From Lycium barbarum (lineage: Eukaryota > Streptophyta > Magnoliopsida > Solanales > Solanaceae), in NCBI RefSeq assembly GCF_019175385.1, contig NC_083344.1:10258725-10322724 (forward strand): 64,000 nt of DNA. Direction: 5' to 3'. A model generated the notes under the pieces. It was not told where the DNA came from. It did not search any database and worked only from the letters and a program-made list of their open reading frames with translations. How positions within the stretch are numbered: the first letter of the stretch is position 1; each line of letters opens with the position of its first letter. Shown piece after piece: positions 23,559 to 35,478 of this stretch. The position numbers and the translations under genes are program-made.

Positions 23559-26082
23559 TATAATAGCCCGTACCTTCAGGCTAAGGTTGACCCGTAAGAT
23601 AAAGGTATAATGGAACCAATATGAGGTGTGTATAAAGGGTTTTGAAACCTAATCAAGGCATAAGAAGAGTCTTAGGACAAAATAAAGTCGGAAGCTACTC
23701 TACTGCGCCTGTTTTCAAGTGAGTTTGCATAGAGTCTCACTTTAAGTGAGTATTCGAGAAAATATATAAGGAATTTGATGAAACTTTATCATGAAAGTTG
23801 TAGATCTTTGAAATACCTTTCCAACGATATGTGGTGGAGGCCGAACGGAGCGATGTACAAGAAGTTATGCCTATTTTATTGAACACTGCATAGAAGCCGA
23901 CACCGACAGCACGCGATGGCCATGACCAGTGCGTGGGGGCCTGTATGATGGCCTCGCTCCATGGGTCCAGCACACAAAAAGTTCCTCTCTAAACTTTTGA
24001 CCTGCAGAGGGTCCCCCGATGTCCTGGCGTCACGGGCTCAACACGAATGGGTCGGGTTTCGGGTCAAAACTTTAGATTTTCTCGTTCTTATGTATATTTA
24101 AGCTTGGAGTTTATTTCCCTAACTCCCTAATCACAAAATTTCATCCTTAAGTCAGAGAGAACAAGTCCCAAGCCTCCAAGGTAAGTTCTTCAATAATTCT
24201 AGATTGAATTCAAGTCCCTATTCCCTTATTAACTCGATTAAAGCCATTCTAATCCATAGAATTGCAATTGAAATGTCGTGGTTGGATAAGGAACCCTAGA
24301 TTTTGAATTCAAAGGGATAGAACTTCAAAAGGGAAATCCTTTCCCCATATAATAAATTGTAGTTATGAATTGATGAGTTCTTGGGAGATAAGTTAATGGG
24401 TTTGATAAAGAGAATGATGTGAACTATGGTAGGGTTTTGGATTTGTTGACTTAGGATTGTTATAATCATATGGGTGATGAAGAGTGGTGTTAATTACATC
24501 TAAATGAGATTGTAGAATCACCTAGAAGTAATAAAATGTGAATTGGGCGAAGAAAACACCATTAATGAAGGTTGTGGGGCTTTATGCCCACCAATGTTTG
24601 ATGTAATGCCTAGATGGCCAAAACATGTGTATTGTTGCTGATGTTGATTTCCATTGACATATATTGATATATATTAAAGTCGAAGGGAGGCGATGAACAT
24701 TGTATACACTTCAAGGCATGAATTATGGTATGTAGAGCTCTATCCATGTGTGGGAACATCATTGTTCTTCCCCATGCAACATTAATTCATGAAACACGTT
24801 TTCTCCTCAGAGTTACATAATTATGTCTCAGTTCATGATAGACCCTCGATGCATATCAATAATTCTATATTTTCTTTCTCAATCATGTTTTCGTTATTTT
24901 TATTCATGAATATCAATTCGATTACCATGAATCTGTCCGTAATCCACGAATACCCATGTTTGAATTCCAGGGTTCTCAGTTACAAGTCATGATTCAAGAT
25001 TATTCTACTTCATGCATTTTACATGCTTCCATGCTTTACACAAGTGTTATATATGTGTATATATATATATAATACTTACAACTCATGTCTACAAGCCACT
25101 TTACAAAAGTCATGTTATAAAAACCATGTGTTTAGAGGCCACCTATATTCATGTTCATGTTTTGGGAGTAGCATAGGTTTACCGAGAAGGTGCAGACCAC
25201 CTGAAACTACGTATGCCAACGTAGGGCAAAGATCGCTCCGCCCAGTTAGGACGATACCTTCAAATTATTGAATGGATCCTTTCATGTCATGTTTATGTCT
25301 CATACTCCGGCAAGGTATAGGATTGCTTTGCTGGTTAGGCCAGGTACTATACTCCGCGTACTCACGTGGTGATTTTATATTGTCGGTTATACTAAGGCTC
25401 TCCTACTTAAAAATATTTTATTTAAGTTATATTCTATTTATGTCAGATGTTATTCATGTTCATGATCAGCTTGTAGTTTTAGTTTCTTATTTCTTAATGT
25501 ATCCATGTTATTAATTTGGATTGCCTATTCCCCGAGCACCACACTTACCATTCTTTCATTCAGTTGCTTTACATACCGGTACAATTCAAATGTACTGACG
25601 CTCCTTTTACCCAGTGCTTGCATTTCACGATAAAGGCGTTGACTTATAGGACGACGGATCTGCTCGCCAAGATTTCTCTCATATCAGCTATTGGTGAGCC
25701 CCATTTTATTCGGGGTGTTGTCTTATTTTATATTATGTTATGTCATGCAGTAGAGGTATACCGGGGGCCTTGTACCGGTAAACAGTTTAGCATTCAGACT
25801 CATGTCAGAGGTTTCTTGGACTAGTCGAGCATGTCATGTCAGATACTCAGTTGGGTTTAGCCTTGTCGGCTACATTATCATGATTTCCGTACTTATGTTT
25901 AAAACGTTATTTTCAGACTTATGATTACAAAATCTCATGCTTATTTAGATTTTCATGATCTAACTTATATTTCGCATCAGTACATGTCCCATGTTGATTC
26001 AACAAGGTATGTGATTCGCTCGGTCACATGCAACAAGGCACCGAGAGCCGTGTTACGCAAGGCCATGGTTCAGGGCATGACA
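23559..26082 (+). mobile_element. solo LTR (Tekay/Del-like) in copia RT/RNase H
   Basis: It starts TATAATAGCCCGTACC and ends TTCAGGGCATGACA, flanked by TATCT at 23554-23558 and 26083-26087. The first bases are TA rather than TG. It is related to the LTR at 55511-57357: both contain a TGAAACTACG-type block followed by ATCGCTCCGC and AGTTAGGACGA. The insertion lies after the RPDI motif of copia RT. 2524 bp, no internal coding. Confidence 0.9.
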
Positions 26083-26427
26083 TATCTGTTATGCCATAAG
26101 GCTAGTTAGCAAATTTCAATTTGACCCAGGGCAAGGACAATGGAAAGCAGTTAAAAGGATATTAAGCTATCTTAAGGCACAATCCAGTATTCCTTGTGTT
26201 ACCAAAGAAATGATCTGCAACTCAAAGGATATACTGATGCTAATTGGGGAGGAGATTCAGATGAGAGAAAATCCACCTCTGGATATGTATTCTTGCTTAA
26301 CGATAGCACCATATCATGAAGTAGCAAGAAGCAGTCATACATAGCCTTATCGACAATGGAAGCTGAATTCATAGCACTTTCAGCAGCTGTGCAAGAAACT
26401 ATTTGGCTTAAATGTTTTCTGGTCCAC

Positions 26428-27574
26428 TGATAAGTTGGTATTTTACCAACTTATCTCTTTTTTAATCTTATATTTTTGCTATGTTTGATTGAAAAAATAG
26501 TGCATTGAATATCGTTTACATCTATTTTGCAGGTTTTATGTGATTTAGAAGTGATCGGAAGAAACCAAGTGAAAATAAAGTCAAAAAGAGGCCAAATTGG
26601 ACAGTTTTGCAAAAACGGGTCAGATTTGCAAAAAACGAAATCAGGGGTTGTTTTGGTCTAATTTTGAGTGGAAAAATTTTGGGACTACAAAAGCAAGCTT
26701 GAAGACATTATTTTTCATCTTTGGCCATTTCATACAAGCTTGGAGAGCTAGAGTTTCATCTACACCATTGGAGGAGAAGATTGGAGCACTTTAATGAGAT
26801 ATTTCTTAAAGCTTTCTTCAATTTCTTGTTTTGTATTGAATATTTAAGTGTGTAGTATTTTCTTCTTTCACTTGAATCTTGTTTATGATATTATTCATTA
26901 TCAAGTGTTGGATTAAATCTCTTGTTATGCTTATGTATTGAATGATTTTTATTTCTAATGAAGTGAGTCTTTGTTTCTTTAATTAATATCGTTCATTAAT
27001 ATTTCTTAAGGGAGTAACTAACCCTAAGACTCGCCCATTTACTTTGATTGAGCTCGGAAGAGGAAATCTAGGTTGGGAAAGATTAATTAACAAGAATTTG
27101 GGTCATTAAACCCATCTAATAACTTGAGCTCGGAATAGGATAGTTACTTGAGGTTAAATTGATTGTGCCTAATATCACACTCTAAGGCTTGAAAACGCTT
27201 AGGGTGAAATTCATTGATTTGGTTGGAAGACTTTCAATGAGATTTTAGAAATCATTATCTATTAACATAAACCCGCTCGTAGTTGTAAAATCATAAAATA
27301 TATTGGATCGTTACTTGAGAGTTCCTTGTATCCATGCTTGTGACCATTGATCATTTTACTTGCTTTCTAGGTTAGTTTTATCTTTGTTAGTTTCAAAATC
27401 AAAAACCAAATATTATCAAGTGTTTGTCTTAGTGTAGAAAGTGATAATTTCTACTTGCTTAAATCGCCCAGTATATTGTTCTCTGTGGGTTCAACCCTGA
27501 CTCATAGTTGGGTATATTATATTGCATACGATCGTGTACACTTTCTCTTTGAGGAGTGGATTTGGACGTTATCA
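26428..27574 (+). mobile_element. solo LTR or TRIM-like insertion in copia RNase H
   Basis: It starts TGATAAGTTGGTATTTTACC and ends GGACGTTATCA, flanked by TCCAC at 26423-26427 and 27575-27579. The 3' part has CTCTGTGGGTTCAACCCTGA and CGATCGTGTACACTTT, which resemble the 3' ends of plant LTRs. No second LTR, primer site or coding region was seen. Confidence 0.8.
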
Positions 27575-27840
27575 TCCACTTGGGTGTGTATAATAATGAT
27601 GTCGAACCTGTCACCATCAATTGTGATAGTCATGCTGCAATAGCCTACACAAAGGATTCAAAATACCATGGGAAGACAAAACATATTGATATTAAGTATA
27701 ATTGTTAGAAGCATGTTTGTACATAAATAAGTGAACGCGAAATACATATCTACGCATAAAATGATAGCAGGTCCCTTACTAAACCCATAGTATGTGATGC
27801 TTATGAAAGATATGTGAAGTCATTGGGTTTGCGTAGATTC

Positions 27841-28450
27841 AAATGTATTTATGTTTTATTTTTCTGAATCATGTTCATGCAAAATTACATTATTGAAGTT
27901 AATGTTAGTTTATGCCTAATTATCTATTCTTTTTGGTTCATATAGATATAAGATTTTATGTTTAGTACCTAAATTTTTATTTATAAGAAATATGTCAGGT
28001 AGACAATAAGATTGGCCCATTCACATATGCAATTACCTCTGTTGTCTAAGTGACTGATAGAGATGAGGCAATTATAAACTAATTATTGTCAGAAGTGATA
28101 ATAAAAGAGAGCTTGAAGTTTATAAAAAGAATGTCGTTTTTTTTTTTTTTTTGTGTTTAATCATATGTGACTAAAATGAGTGAGTGTGTTCTTAATGCCG
28201 GATGTGAGTTCTAATGAATAAAATGATTGAGTAGATTTGTGAACTTAAAGTTAGATATGAGGTGTATGAGCTATCAATTGCACAATATTTAATTTGTAAA
28301 GACATATGCTCCATGGGAAAGCATTTAATACTGTGATACATACTTCATATCATGTATGCATATGGTGACCCATAAGGGCGATACAAGTTTAATCTCTACT
28401 TGCTATCGCGTGAATCCTTGAAAATTATAAGTAATTTTCCACATTATACC
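27841..28450 (+). other. 3' untranslated part of the copia element
   Basis: AT-rich DNA after the RNase H remnant, with a 16-base poly-T at about 28136-28152. No gene seen. It continues at 30257 after a solo-LTR insertion. Confidence 0.5.
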
Positions 28451-30256
28451 TGATGGAATAGAGGGATAAACAGTGGAAGCAAATAACTAGGATCAAACTT
28501 ACATGTAATATAAATAACACATAATCAAGTTTTTAATCAAACATAAAATCGATACTTATCTTTTGAAGCATGAATGCTACCACAAATCTAGCCTTCAAGC
28601 TTGAGCAAAAATCATCTACGGGATCATCCTCTAGTTCCACGGTCTTCTATTGTGTAACTTGAATAATACCAGAATCTGCGAAATTTGTGTGTGCGAATTT
28701 CTACGGAAAAAGTGTAGAAACTTGTAATAATCTCAGCCTCCTAATGGAATAAAACCCTTTTTATAACTACATGTTTTAGGGTTTAAACCCTTTTTTGAAA
28801 CCTACTAGGTTTTTCTTTTCCACCAAGAAATCAGGTTCAATTTAATTCTTTATAATTCAGGCACAACAGGGACCAGGGGCGGACACACCCTGTGTGGAGG
28901 GGTGTCATCCGACACTGCTTCATCGACTTTTAAAAAAAATAAATATATGTATGTGTATAATCTGAAAAAATAGAATTTCAACTACATAAACAATAAATGA
29001 CACCCCATGAATATAGTAGCTTTGTGGCTTGCTGGTTAGTTTCCTCGCTAACGCAGGAGTCCACCCGAGTTCGAGCTTAGCAAGTGTATTTTCCATATTT
29101 GGAGTCCACCCGAGTGGAGGTTCGAACTTCCTGACTTCTTGTCCAGTCATGATAATATAGACTAGCCTAATTAGGACTCATTTCTTCAATTTTTTTTAAT
29201 TAATATAATGTTGGTATATCAATTTACTTATTTAGATATCGACACTGCTTATAAAAAATTCTGCGTACGTCACTGGCAGAGACCACAAAATTTAATTAAC
29301 AAGGCTTCCTGTTATGGAATTAATTCAAAATATCTGAATTAATCTTAACCTAATAAATTATGAATTATTCCACTAAAAATTATGATTGCACTCCTCAGTT
29401 CAATTTTGAAATATTTCATTAAATTTTATTTAACTCCCCATGTTAAGATTACAGATACCAGTCAATTAAATTAAATTATTGATAATTTAATTCATTGACT
29501 AATTGAATCCTTTATATTTCCGCTTAACTTTTATCATGTGATGGATACAAAATTCACCTGCAGGGTTTTCACATGAGACTTATAAGCATCCATAAAGGGG
29601 TATCATTAATCTCAAAGTCGAGACATGGATTCTATCAACTAACTATTATTCTCACAAATGTATTTTACCATTATCCAATTTACCAGGAATACATAGACCC
29701 GCAATTGAGTCGTACCTTTTAATAAATCATAATAATGCACAAATTGCATTGATCATAATAATTATATCAAGATTAAGACTATAAGTACATTTAATGAGCT
29801 AGAGAGGTTGTTTTATATATTTAGTACAAAAACACTTATCGCTACTTGGTTCGTTCAATACATACAAAATGTACTAGCACAAGAAGTCAGAACTATACTG
29901 TTCCCATAATGAAGATAATTATATTTAATCTTGTGTTATAATCATACCGATAGCTTTGTCCAATTTCCATCTTAGATTTTGAGCATAAACTTCATACTTA
30001 TAAGAACCAATGATTTAATCTTCCGTGTATAAGCTAAACTCTATACACTCTCTATAAGTAAAGGGCACACATACTAGTGCATGATCTATTTAACTCTTTA
30101 TTAAAAATTGAATAAATAATTCTTCTATAATAAATACTATATCCAAACACATGGTTCATAGTATAATCCCATTCATCTTCCACATAGACTTTTAACCATG
30201 ACAATTGTTAGAATATACCATATTTAAATGCATGGTTAATGGTATATACCCCAACA
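28451..30256 (-). mobile_element. solo LTR in the copia 3' region
   Basis: The sense strand is minus: it starts TGTTGGGGTATATACC (from 30256) and ends CTATTCCATCA (28451). Plus-strand flanks are ATACC (28446-28450) and GTACC (30257-30261), a 5-bp duplication with one change. 1806 bp including a 402-bp hAT-like element. No coding region. Confidence 0.75.
28874..29275. mobile_element. hAT-like element nested in the solo LTR
   Basis: The ends CAGGGGCGGACACACC and GCGTACGTCACTG are imperfect inverted repeats; ACAGGGAC (28866-28873) and GCAGAGAC (29276-29283) form a decayed 8-bp duplication. A reading frame inside with two GWTP repeats comes from a short internal duplication and is not judged a gene. 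Confidence 0.65.
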
Positions 30257-30884
30257 GTACCCTCATGACTTTGATTAGTGTTTTGAGATTCAATTTGGTG
30301 TTTTCTATCTTAGAATATTGCCAAGAGATCATGGTTGATTCGGTCTGGCGGGACATTTCTAGAAAATCATATCACATTGAGATTAAAAGATTCACGAGAA
30401 GAGGAAGATCGTTAAGTATTTTCACATTAATTGTGTTCATTGGCCGGTCCTTTATGCTTGTCTTTGAGACAAGAACATAATGAAAAACTCAAATTTAAGA
30501 TAAAAGAGATTGTGAGAGATATGAATGTGATAAATGATCTAGGGTACTGCATACTATAATCTACTCTAAGTTTCATTGATCGAGATGCTATATATTCCTA
30601 ATAGAAGTATAGCAATGAAGCTTTCGAAGTATGCACTGATCACATGGTCTAGTCGTTATGTATGAAAGTTACAGAATAAGAATGAGAATTGGCCCCACTA
30701 TGTGGGAATAGGGTACTGCATACTATAATCTACTCTAAGTTTCATTGATCGAGATGCTATATATTCCTAATAGAAGTATAGCAATGAAGCTTTCGAAGTA
30801 TGCACTGATCACACGGTCTAGTCGTTATGTATGAAAGTTACAGAATAAGAATTAGAATTGGCCCCACTATGTGGGAATAGGAGA
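30257..30884 (+). other. copia 3' untranslated region and polypurine tract
   Basis: Non-coding DNA ending in GGGAATAGGAGA (30873-30884), a purine run directly before the LTR, as expected of a polypurine tract. It contains the tandem duplication at 30542-30879. Confidence 0.55.
30542..30879. repeat. 169-bp tandem duplication
   Basis: 30542-30710 and 30711-30879 both start GGGTACTGCATACTATAATC and end ACTATGTGGGAATA. Two differences were seen (CACATGG/CACACGG and GAATGAGAA/GAATTAGAA). The repeat lies just before the polypurine tract. Confidence 0.93.
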
Positions 30885-31300
30885 TGAAGGAATCAGATAC
30901 GGGTCAACCCCGATCCATATAAATAATAAATAAGAAATAAATATATATTTTTCATATATTTAATATATATTAAATGGATGAAAAGACATAATGGTTAGGA
31001 CTCCTCCTAAACAGATGTCTTGTGTATGTTAAATAAGAGGAGAGAAACTCCTGCGTTTTATCATCTGGAAAATACAAACAAAACTTCTCCTTCTTCCTTA
31101 TCTAATTCTACAAAGTTCCTTTGAAGATTCTATTGGAGATTCTTGCTCGAAAGCATGAACGAACTTCTGTAACTAAGGTATGATAATAAACTGCGACTAT
31201 TTCGGTGTAGTTCATTTTTATAAACATGTGATTACACTATTCAATTAGTGAAATAAATTCAATGATCCTGGAAACTGTGTGTTTGGATTTAATTCTTCGT
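30885..31300 (+). mobile_element. copia LTR
   Basis: It starts TGAAGGAATCAGATACGGG after a purine tract and matches the LTR fragment at 20060. It runs to just before a primer-binding site at 31301, which defines its 3' end. CA is not evident at that end. About 416 bp. Confidence 0.65.
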
Positions 31301-31313
31301 TGGTATCAAAGCC
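31301..31313 (+). other. primer-binding site (initiator Met tRNA type)
   Basis: TGGTATCAAAGCC matches the common TGGTATCAGAGC plant primer site with one change. Its place after an LTR that also ends a pol region implies this LTR serves two elements. Confidence 0.7.
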
Positions 31314-31994
31314 TAGGGTTAATGTCTGTTTCCTAGTCTCAATGTTTCTTCCATGAAAAAAATTATCATCTACGGGTTGTTGAATTTTGTTTTGTTTGGT
31401 GTTTTTGGCGTAACTAAGATTATAATCTGGAAAGATTGGTATTTGTTTTTCTGTTTGTATTCTTTATTGCTGAATCAAACTAAACACCAAAAACAATAAT
31501 AGAGAAAGGTTTTTGAAGGATAAACTTATTGAACAGTTAATGCAATTCGTTAACCAAAAATATGTCTGCTGCGTTTTTTTCCTTGAACACATGTGAACAA
31601 GGAAAAGAAAAGTTAATACTTGCAATATTCTGACGAGTGGAATAGTTGTACTCTCTGCTATATTCTTTTTGCACGTTTTTGTTTTCTTGTCCTCTTTGGA
31701 AAGATAAGAGTTTAAAGTTCTTTGGTTTTGTTTGTCTCGCAAGGAAAAGTTATGTTAATTCCCTCCTTGTTTCTTTCATTATTTTTTTTTTTTTTGAGAT
31801 CAAATCTCTTTGTGAAATACTTTTTTAACAAGAGATAGCAATTTTCCTGTCCAAGTTATTCACTGTTCGGCTGTTTTTGCTTTTGTTTTTGGAACATGCC
31901 TAACTTCTCTTACTTTATTAGATGACATTACAAAAAAACTTGGAAATGGGCAATAAATTTGCTGCAACTGTTACACGAGAAAAGAGTAACGTTT
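31314..31994 (+). other. untranslated leader of a second copia element
   Basis: T-rich, non-coding leader. A short gag-like start (AAACTTGGAAATGGGCAATA at about 31936) may lie near its end, before an LTR fragment cuts it. No complete gag is present. Confidence 0.4.
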
Positions 31995-32547
31995 TGTCAC
32001 GTTTCGAACCATGGTCTGGGCATAACATGACACTTGGTGCCTGACTATATATAACCGAGGAAACCACATGGCTGGCTGCATCAACATGAGGCATGGACTT
32101 ATGCGGAGTGTAATCTAAACATGCATGGCTTGTGTAAACATGGCATCCAATAATCATAAGTCTGAAAATAATAACACATCATGAATGCGGAATTAGTATG
32201 AAAATATAATAAGTAATGAGCCATCATTGGCTATACGACTCTGAACATCTGACATAACATAACTGACTAGTCTAGTCTATGAAACCTCTGACATGAATCA
32301 GATTGCTAAACTGTTTACAGGGACAAGGCTACCGGCATACCTTAACTGCATACAACAACAACAACATACCCAGTATAATCCAACAAGTGGGTCTGTGGCT
32401 CACCCATAACTGTATAACTGACAATAAATAAATAAATAAGGATAAAACCCCGAACGAGATGGGGCTCACCAATAGCTGATACGAGCAAAGCCCTAACAAG
32501 CTGATCCGTCGTCTTGTAAATCTGCATCGTGAAATGCAAGCCCCTCA
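31995..32547 (-). mobile_element. truncated Tekay/Del-like LTR
   Basis: TGTCACGTTTCGAACCATGG and the following blocks (ATAACTGACTAGTCTA, TGGGGCTCACCAATAGCTGATACG) match the inverted 3' half of the LTR at 55511-57357. The sequence stops near 32547, so only the 3' part remains, cut off or replaced by the neighbouring Tat-type LTR. Confidence 0.7.
32344..32397 (-). mobile_element. 5'-truncated Au-like SINE
   Basis: CAACAACAACATACCCAGTA followed by TAATCCAACAAGTGGG is the inverse of the 3' end typical of the Au SINE family (CCCACTTGTGGGATTATACT, then GGGTATGTTGTTGTTG). It lies within the LTR fragment, in a spot where the related LTR copies have no such sequence. Confidence 0.65.
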
Positions 32548-33158
32548 AAATCAATTTACCAATTAAATCCCTTTAAAGTACGTCCATATACGCATAATGA
32601 CCATTAATTGCGATTATAATCTAAATTAACATTTAATAAGCAATTGACTATTTCAAATATTGCCTTAATTACATAATAGTTAATTTGGTTATTTCAATTA
32701 TAAACACAATTAATTACATAATTAAACGTAGCTAATCAATTGTAACCATTTTAAAGGATAATTACAATTAAAATCAAATTTGTGCATAATTAAAGGTGAA
32801 ATTAATTATTTTACTTAATCGATTAAACTTCTTGTTTTAAACAGAGTGAGATAATGTCATATATATATTTCAGAAATTTATAAATTAGCTCAAATAATTA
32901 ATTTAATAATTATTTTCACTATTTAAAAATCTTTAAAAATCATATAAATATCTTTAACAATTATGTAAATTATGCAAAAAATTTAAATGAGTTATAATAA
33001 TATATACTAAGATGTTTTGCCAAATGAAATGGCAAAATGTCACCGGAATAATTTATAAATCATTTTGTTTTCCCAGAAATGCATATTTCACTTCGTTTGT
33101 ATACAAGAAGTAAAACCAATTAAGTAGAATTATTGGAGGCCAAAATTAGGTGCCAACA
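32548..33158 (-). mobile_element. partial 3' LTR of a Tat-type gypsy element
   Basis: Read on the minus strand from 33158 it starts TGTTGGCACCTAATTTTGGC, right after the purine-rich GAAGGGGCAGC. AT-rich sequence follows until it meets the truncated LTR at about 32547. The downstream end is missing. It does not obviously match the LTR at 47254-48770. Confidence 0.5.
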
Positions 33159-33954
33159 GCTGCCCCTTCATTTTTCAAGAATGGCGAAGCCATCCGTGAG
33201 CAAGGAACGTTGACGGACCTATTTTTCGTCTGAGCGAATCAATTCCTTCCTTTAATCACGCGCAAGACACTTTCAAAAATATGGCCGGACCTTGGTTTCT
33301 GGGTTTCCTACATAGCTTAGGTCTCATATGAACTCAGGCCATTTGTAGTTCGACTATATCCCTTATGTGGGAATGCCTTGACTCCGGGATTTTGTTGAAC
33401 AAAAATCTGAATGGGACGGAGATCGGCTGTTCTGAACCTTCTGATGATGATGCACTACACACCCGAAGGTGATAGCTTGCATATCCTCATCTCCCTGTCA
33501 GTTATCCGAACGACTAGTCATCCATTCTAAAATTGCTCTGATAAATGCCGATCGACTGCGATTTTTAGCAAAACAATTAGAAAATACTTAAAATGAAACG
33601 AGCGTGGTTGAGTGTGGTCCGAAGTGATCTTCAACTCCTGTCCAGAGAGATTCTCGGGGAACCCTATCTCGACCGGCTGCATAAGAAAAAGTTTCATGTT
33701 TGCTCCACATGCTCCAGGATCTGGTCCGGTTCAGCCTGCTCCTCCTTTGGTGGCTACCGAAAACTTGTTTCCACCTGCTAGGCAGACAATGTGTTTGTAT
33801 TTTGGTTTTGACCGCACCTTTGCGGTCATGCTACCATATTCCTTTTTCAGTTGTCCTTCTTAGCACCTTTAACTGTTTTGGACCTCTTGCCGTCGTTGCA
33901 TTTTTTACCACGCTTGCGTGGTTCTCATTCTCAATGACCCTCTTATCACCTTTT

Positions 33955-34215
33955 GTTATGATATGACCCTCTTGGCAGTTTGTATGAATGGCCCTATTGG
34001 CAGTTTGTATGAATGACCCTCTTGGCATATTTTTATGAATGGACATCTTGGCATGCAGATGAATGATCCTCTTGGCGATGCAGATGAATAGCCCTCTTGG
34101 CGATGCAGATCAATGGTCCTCTTGGTGATGCAAATGAATGGCTCTCTTGGAGATGCAAAATGAACAATCCTCTTGGAGATGCGAATGAATGGCCCTCTTG
34201 GTGATGCAAATTAAT
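33955..34215. repeat. ~29-bp minisatellite
   Basis: About nine imperfect units of the type TGAATGACCCTCTTGGCGATGCAGA. The constant core is CCTCTTGG. Confidence 0.85.
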
Positions 34216-34319
34216 GACAGATATATCCCTTTTGCCTGGATTGTCTTTGTTTCATCCTTCGTATCGGCTATGACCCTCTTTGGTCTGTTGTGCTGTTCTA
34301 CTCGTTATGTACCCTCTTG

Positions 34320-34590
34320 GTTTGAAAGTGGTGTCCTTATGATGTTATGCTCCTTATAGCCCATTTGTCTTGATAATGGTCTCCTTACGACGGTACGCTC
34401 TTTATAGCTCTTTTGGCTAGATAATGGTGTCGTTATGCTCTTTATAGCCCTATTGGCTTGATAATGCCAACCTTGTGGCGCTTATGTCCCTTATAGACCT
34501 TCTGGCTCGATAATGTCACCCTTATGGCATTTTGTCTTTATATAGCCCTTTTAGCTTGACAATGTCACGCTTGTGGCATTTTGTCCGTCT
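34320..34590. repeat. degenerate ~50-60-bp tandem repeat
   Basis: Four or five units built from TTGATAATG, CCTTATGG and CTTTATAGCCC blocks. Unit length varies. Confidence 0.6.
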
Positions 34591-34904
34591 TTCCTTGTTG
34601 ACAAGGGCCTTCTTGACAATTTTCCTTCACCTGTCGGTCATCAAGAACAAACATGTTAGTGAATGAGATGGTCTTTCGCATGACAACCTTGGAAACCTGC
34701 ATAAGAAAGGGGTTAGTTCCTTAATGAGGTTGATTCGCATCGGTCTTTCTCCATGTCAATTTGTCTAGGGCTCGGTAGAGTAAGAGATGAATTGCGTAAT
34801 TTTTGAGAAAATATCTAGTAAAACTTTAGTTTAAAATTATTGGTTAAATTTTATTGTCATGACGTATTTCGTTTTGAGTGAGCACTCCTACTTATCCTTT
34901 CCTG

Positions 34905-35170
34905 GTAAAATTTTGAGACCCTCTTGAAAATTCTGCCCCAGTTCGGTATCCGATACTGATGAACTCTTGTATTTATGCGGCAATTTTTGAGATCTTCTAA
35001 AGAATTCTACCCCAGTTGAAGATTTGTATCAATTGACTCTTATGCCTACCTCTTGATGAAGTAATTTTTGAGAACCTTTTAAAAATTCTGCTCCAGTTTA
35101 ACTTGTATCGGCTGACTCTCGTGGCGACCTCTTGATGAAGGAATTGTTGAGATCCTCTAAAACATTTTGC
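34905..35170. repeat. degenerate tandem repeat (CCCCAGTT units)
   Basis: Repeated AATTTTTGAGA, AAAATTCTG and CCCCAGTT blocks, three to four imperfect units followed by TGACTCTTATGCC-like or CTCTTGATGAAG sequence. Confidence 0.6.
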
Positions 35171-35478
35171 CTCAGAGGCTTCCTAAGGGTTTCTTGGGTT
35201 TTTCTTTTGGTATGATCAAGTTCAAAGAGCGCCTACGTATCCTGGTGCAACAGGAATCAGTTCAGACGTTATTCGAAATAAAATATGGGGGTTTTCTATT
35301 AATGTGACTGAATCCTTGCGGACTGCCTATGTATCCCCTTTTTTTGGGCAAGTTAAGTCATTGCGTAGTTCATTACAAAGATATTTGATTTTTCATTGCA
35401 AAGAAAGACCTCCTCTGCTAAGAGGTAGGTCGAACCTAGTGCTAATAAACAAAAGAGCGAATACAAAGAATACGCTGT

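Larger units (their letters stand above)
20149..27840 (+). pseudogene. copia pol remnant in four blocks
   Basis: Blocks 20149-20226, 21927-23558, 26083-26427 and 27575-27840 make one decayed Ty1/copia pol once three insertions are removed. Integrase C-terminal part: YTPQQN before and GVALRRN after the first insertion, then LLEMVRSMMTHAKFSI. Reverse transcriptase: IDYEEAFSPVVRF, LHQIDVKTAFLNGELEEE, MYGLKQSSRQWY and LYIDDILIAASD (YIDD where YVDD is usual). RNase H: YTDANWGGDSDERKSTSGY, IALSTMEAEFIALS and KHIDIKYN. Stops and frameshifts are frequent (QLK-type codons changed to TAG or TAA), so it cannot encode active enzymes. Confidence 0.9.
33159..35478 (-). other. 3' untranslated region of the Tat-type element
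   Basis: A 2.3-kb non-coding stretch downstream of the pol remnant, with three repeat arrays listed separately. It includes the phrase GGACTGCCTATGTATCCCC (about 35319), which recurs near 40737. Open frames here show no recognisable domain. Confidence 0.55.

Noticed and set aside
28920..29150. Minus-strand frame with two GWTP repeats
   Set aside because: It lies inside a small hAT-like element; the repeat is a short DNA duplication and no domain is recognisable.
33612..33966. Overlapping plus-strand open frames
   Set aside because: They sit in the 3' untranslated region of a minus-strand Tat element, overlap in several frames and show no domain.
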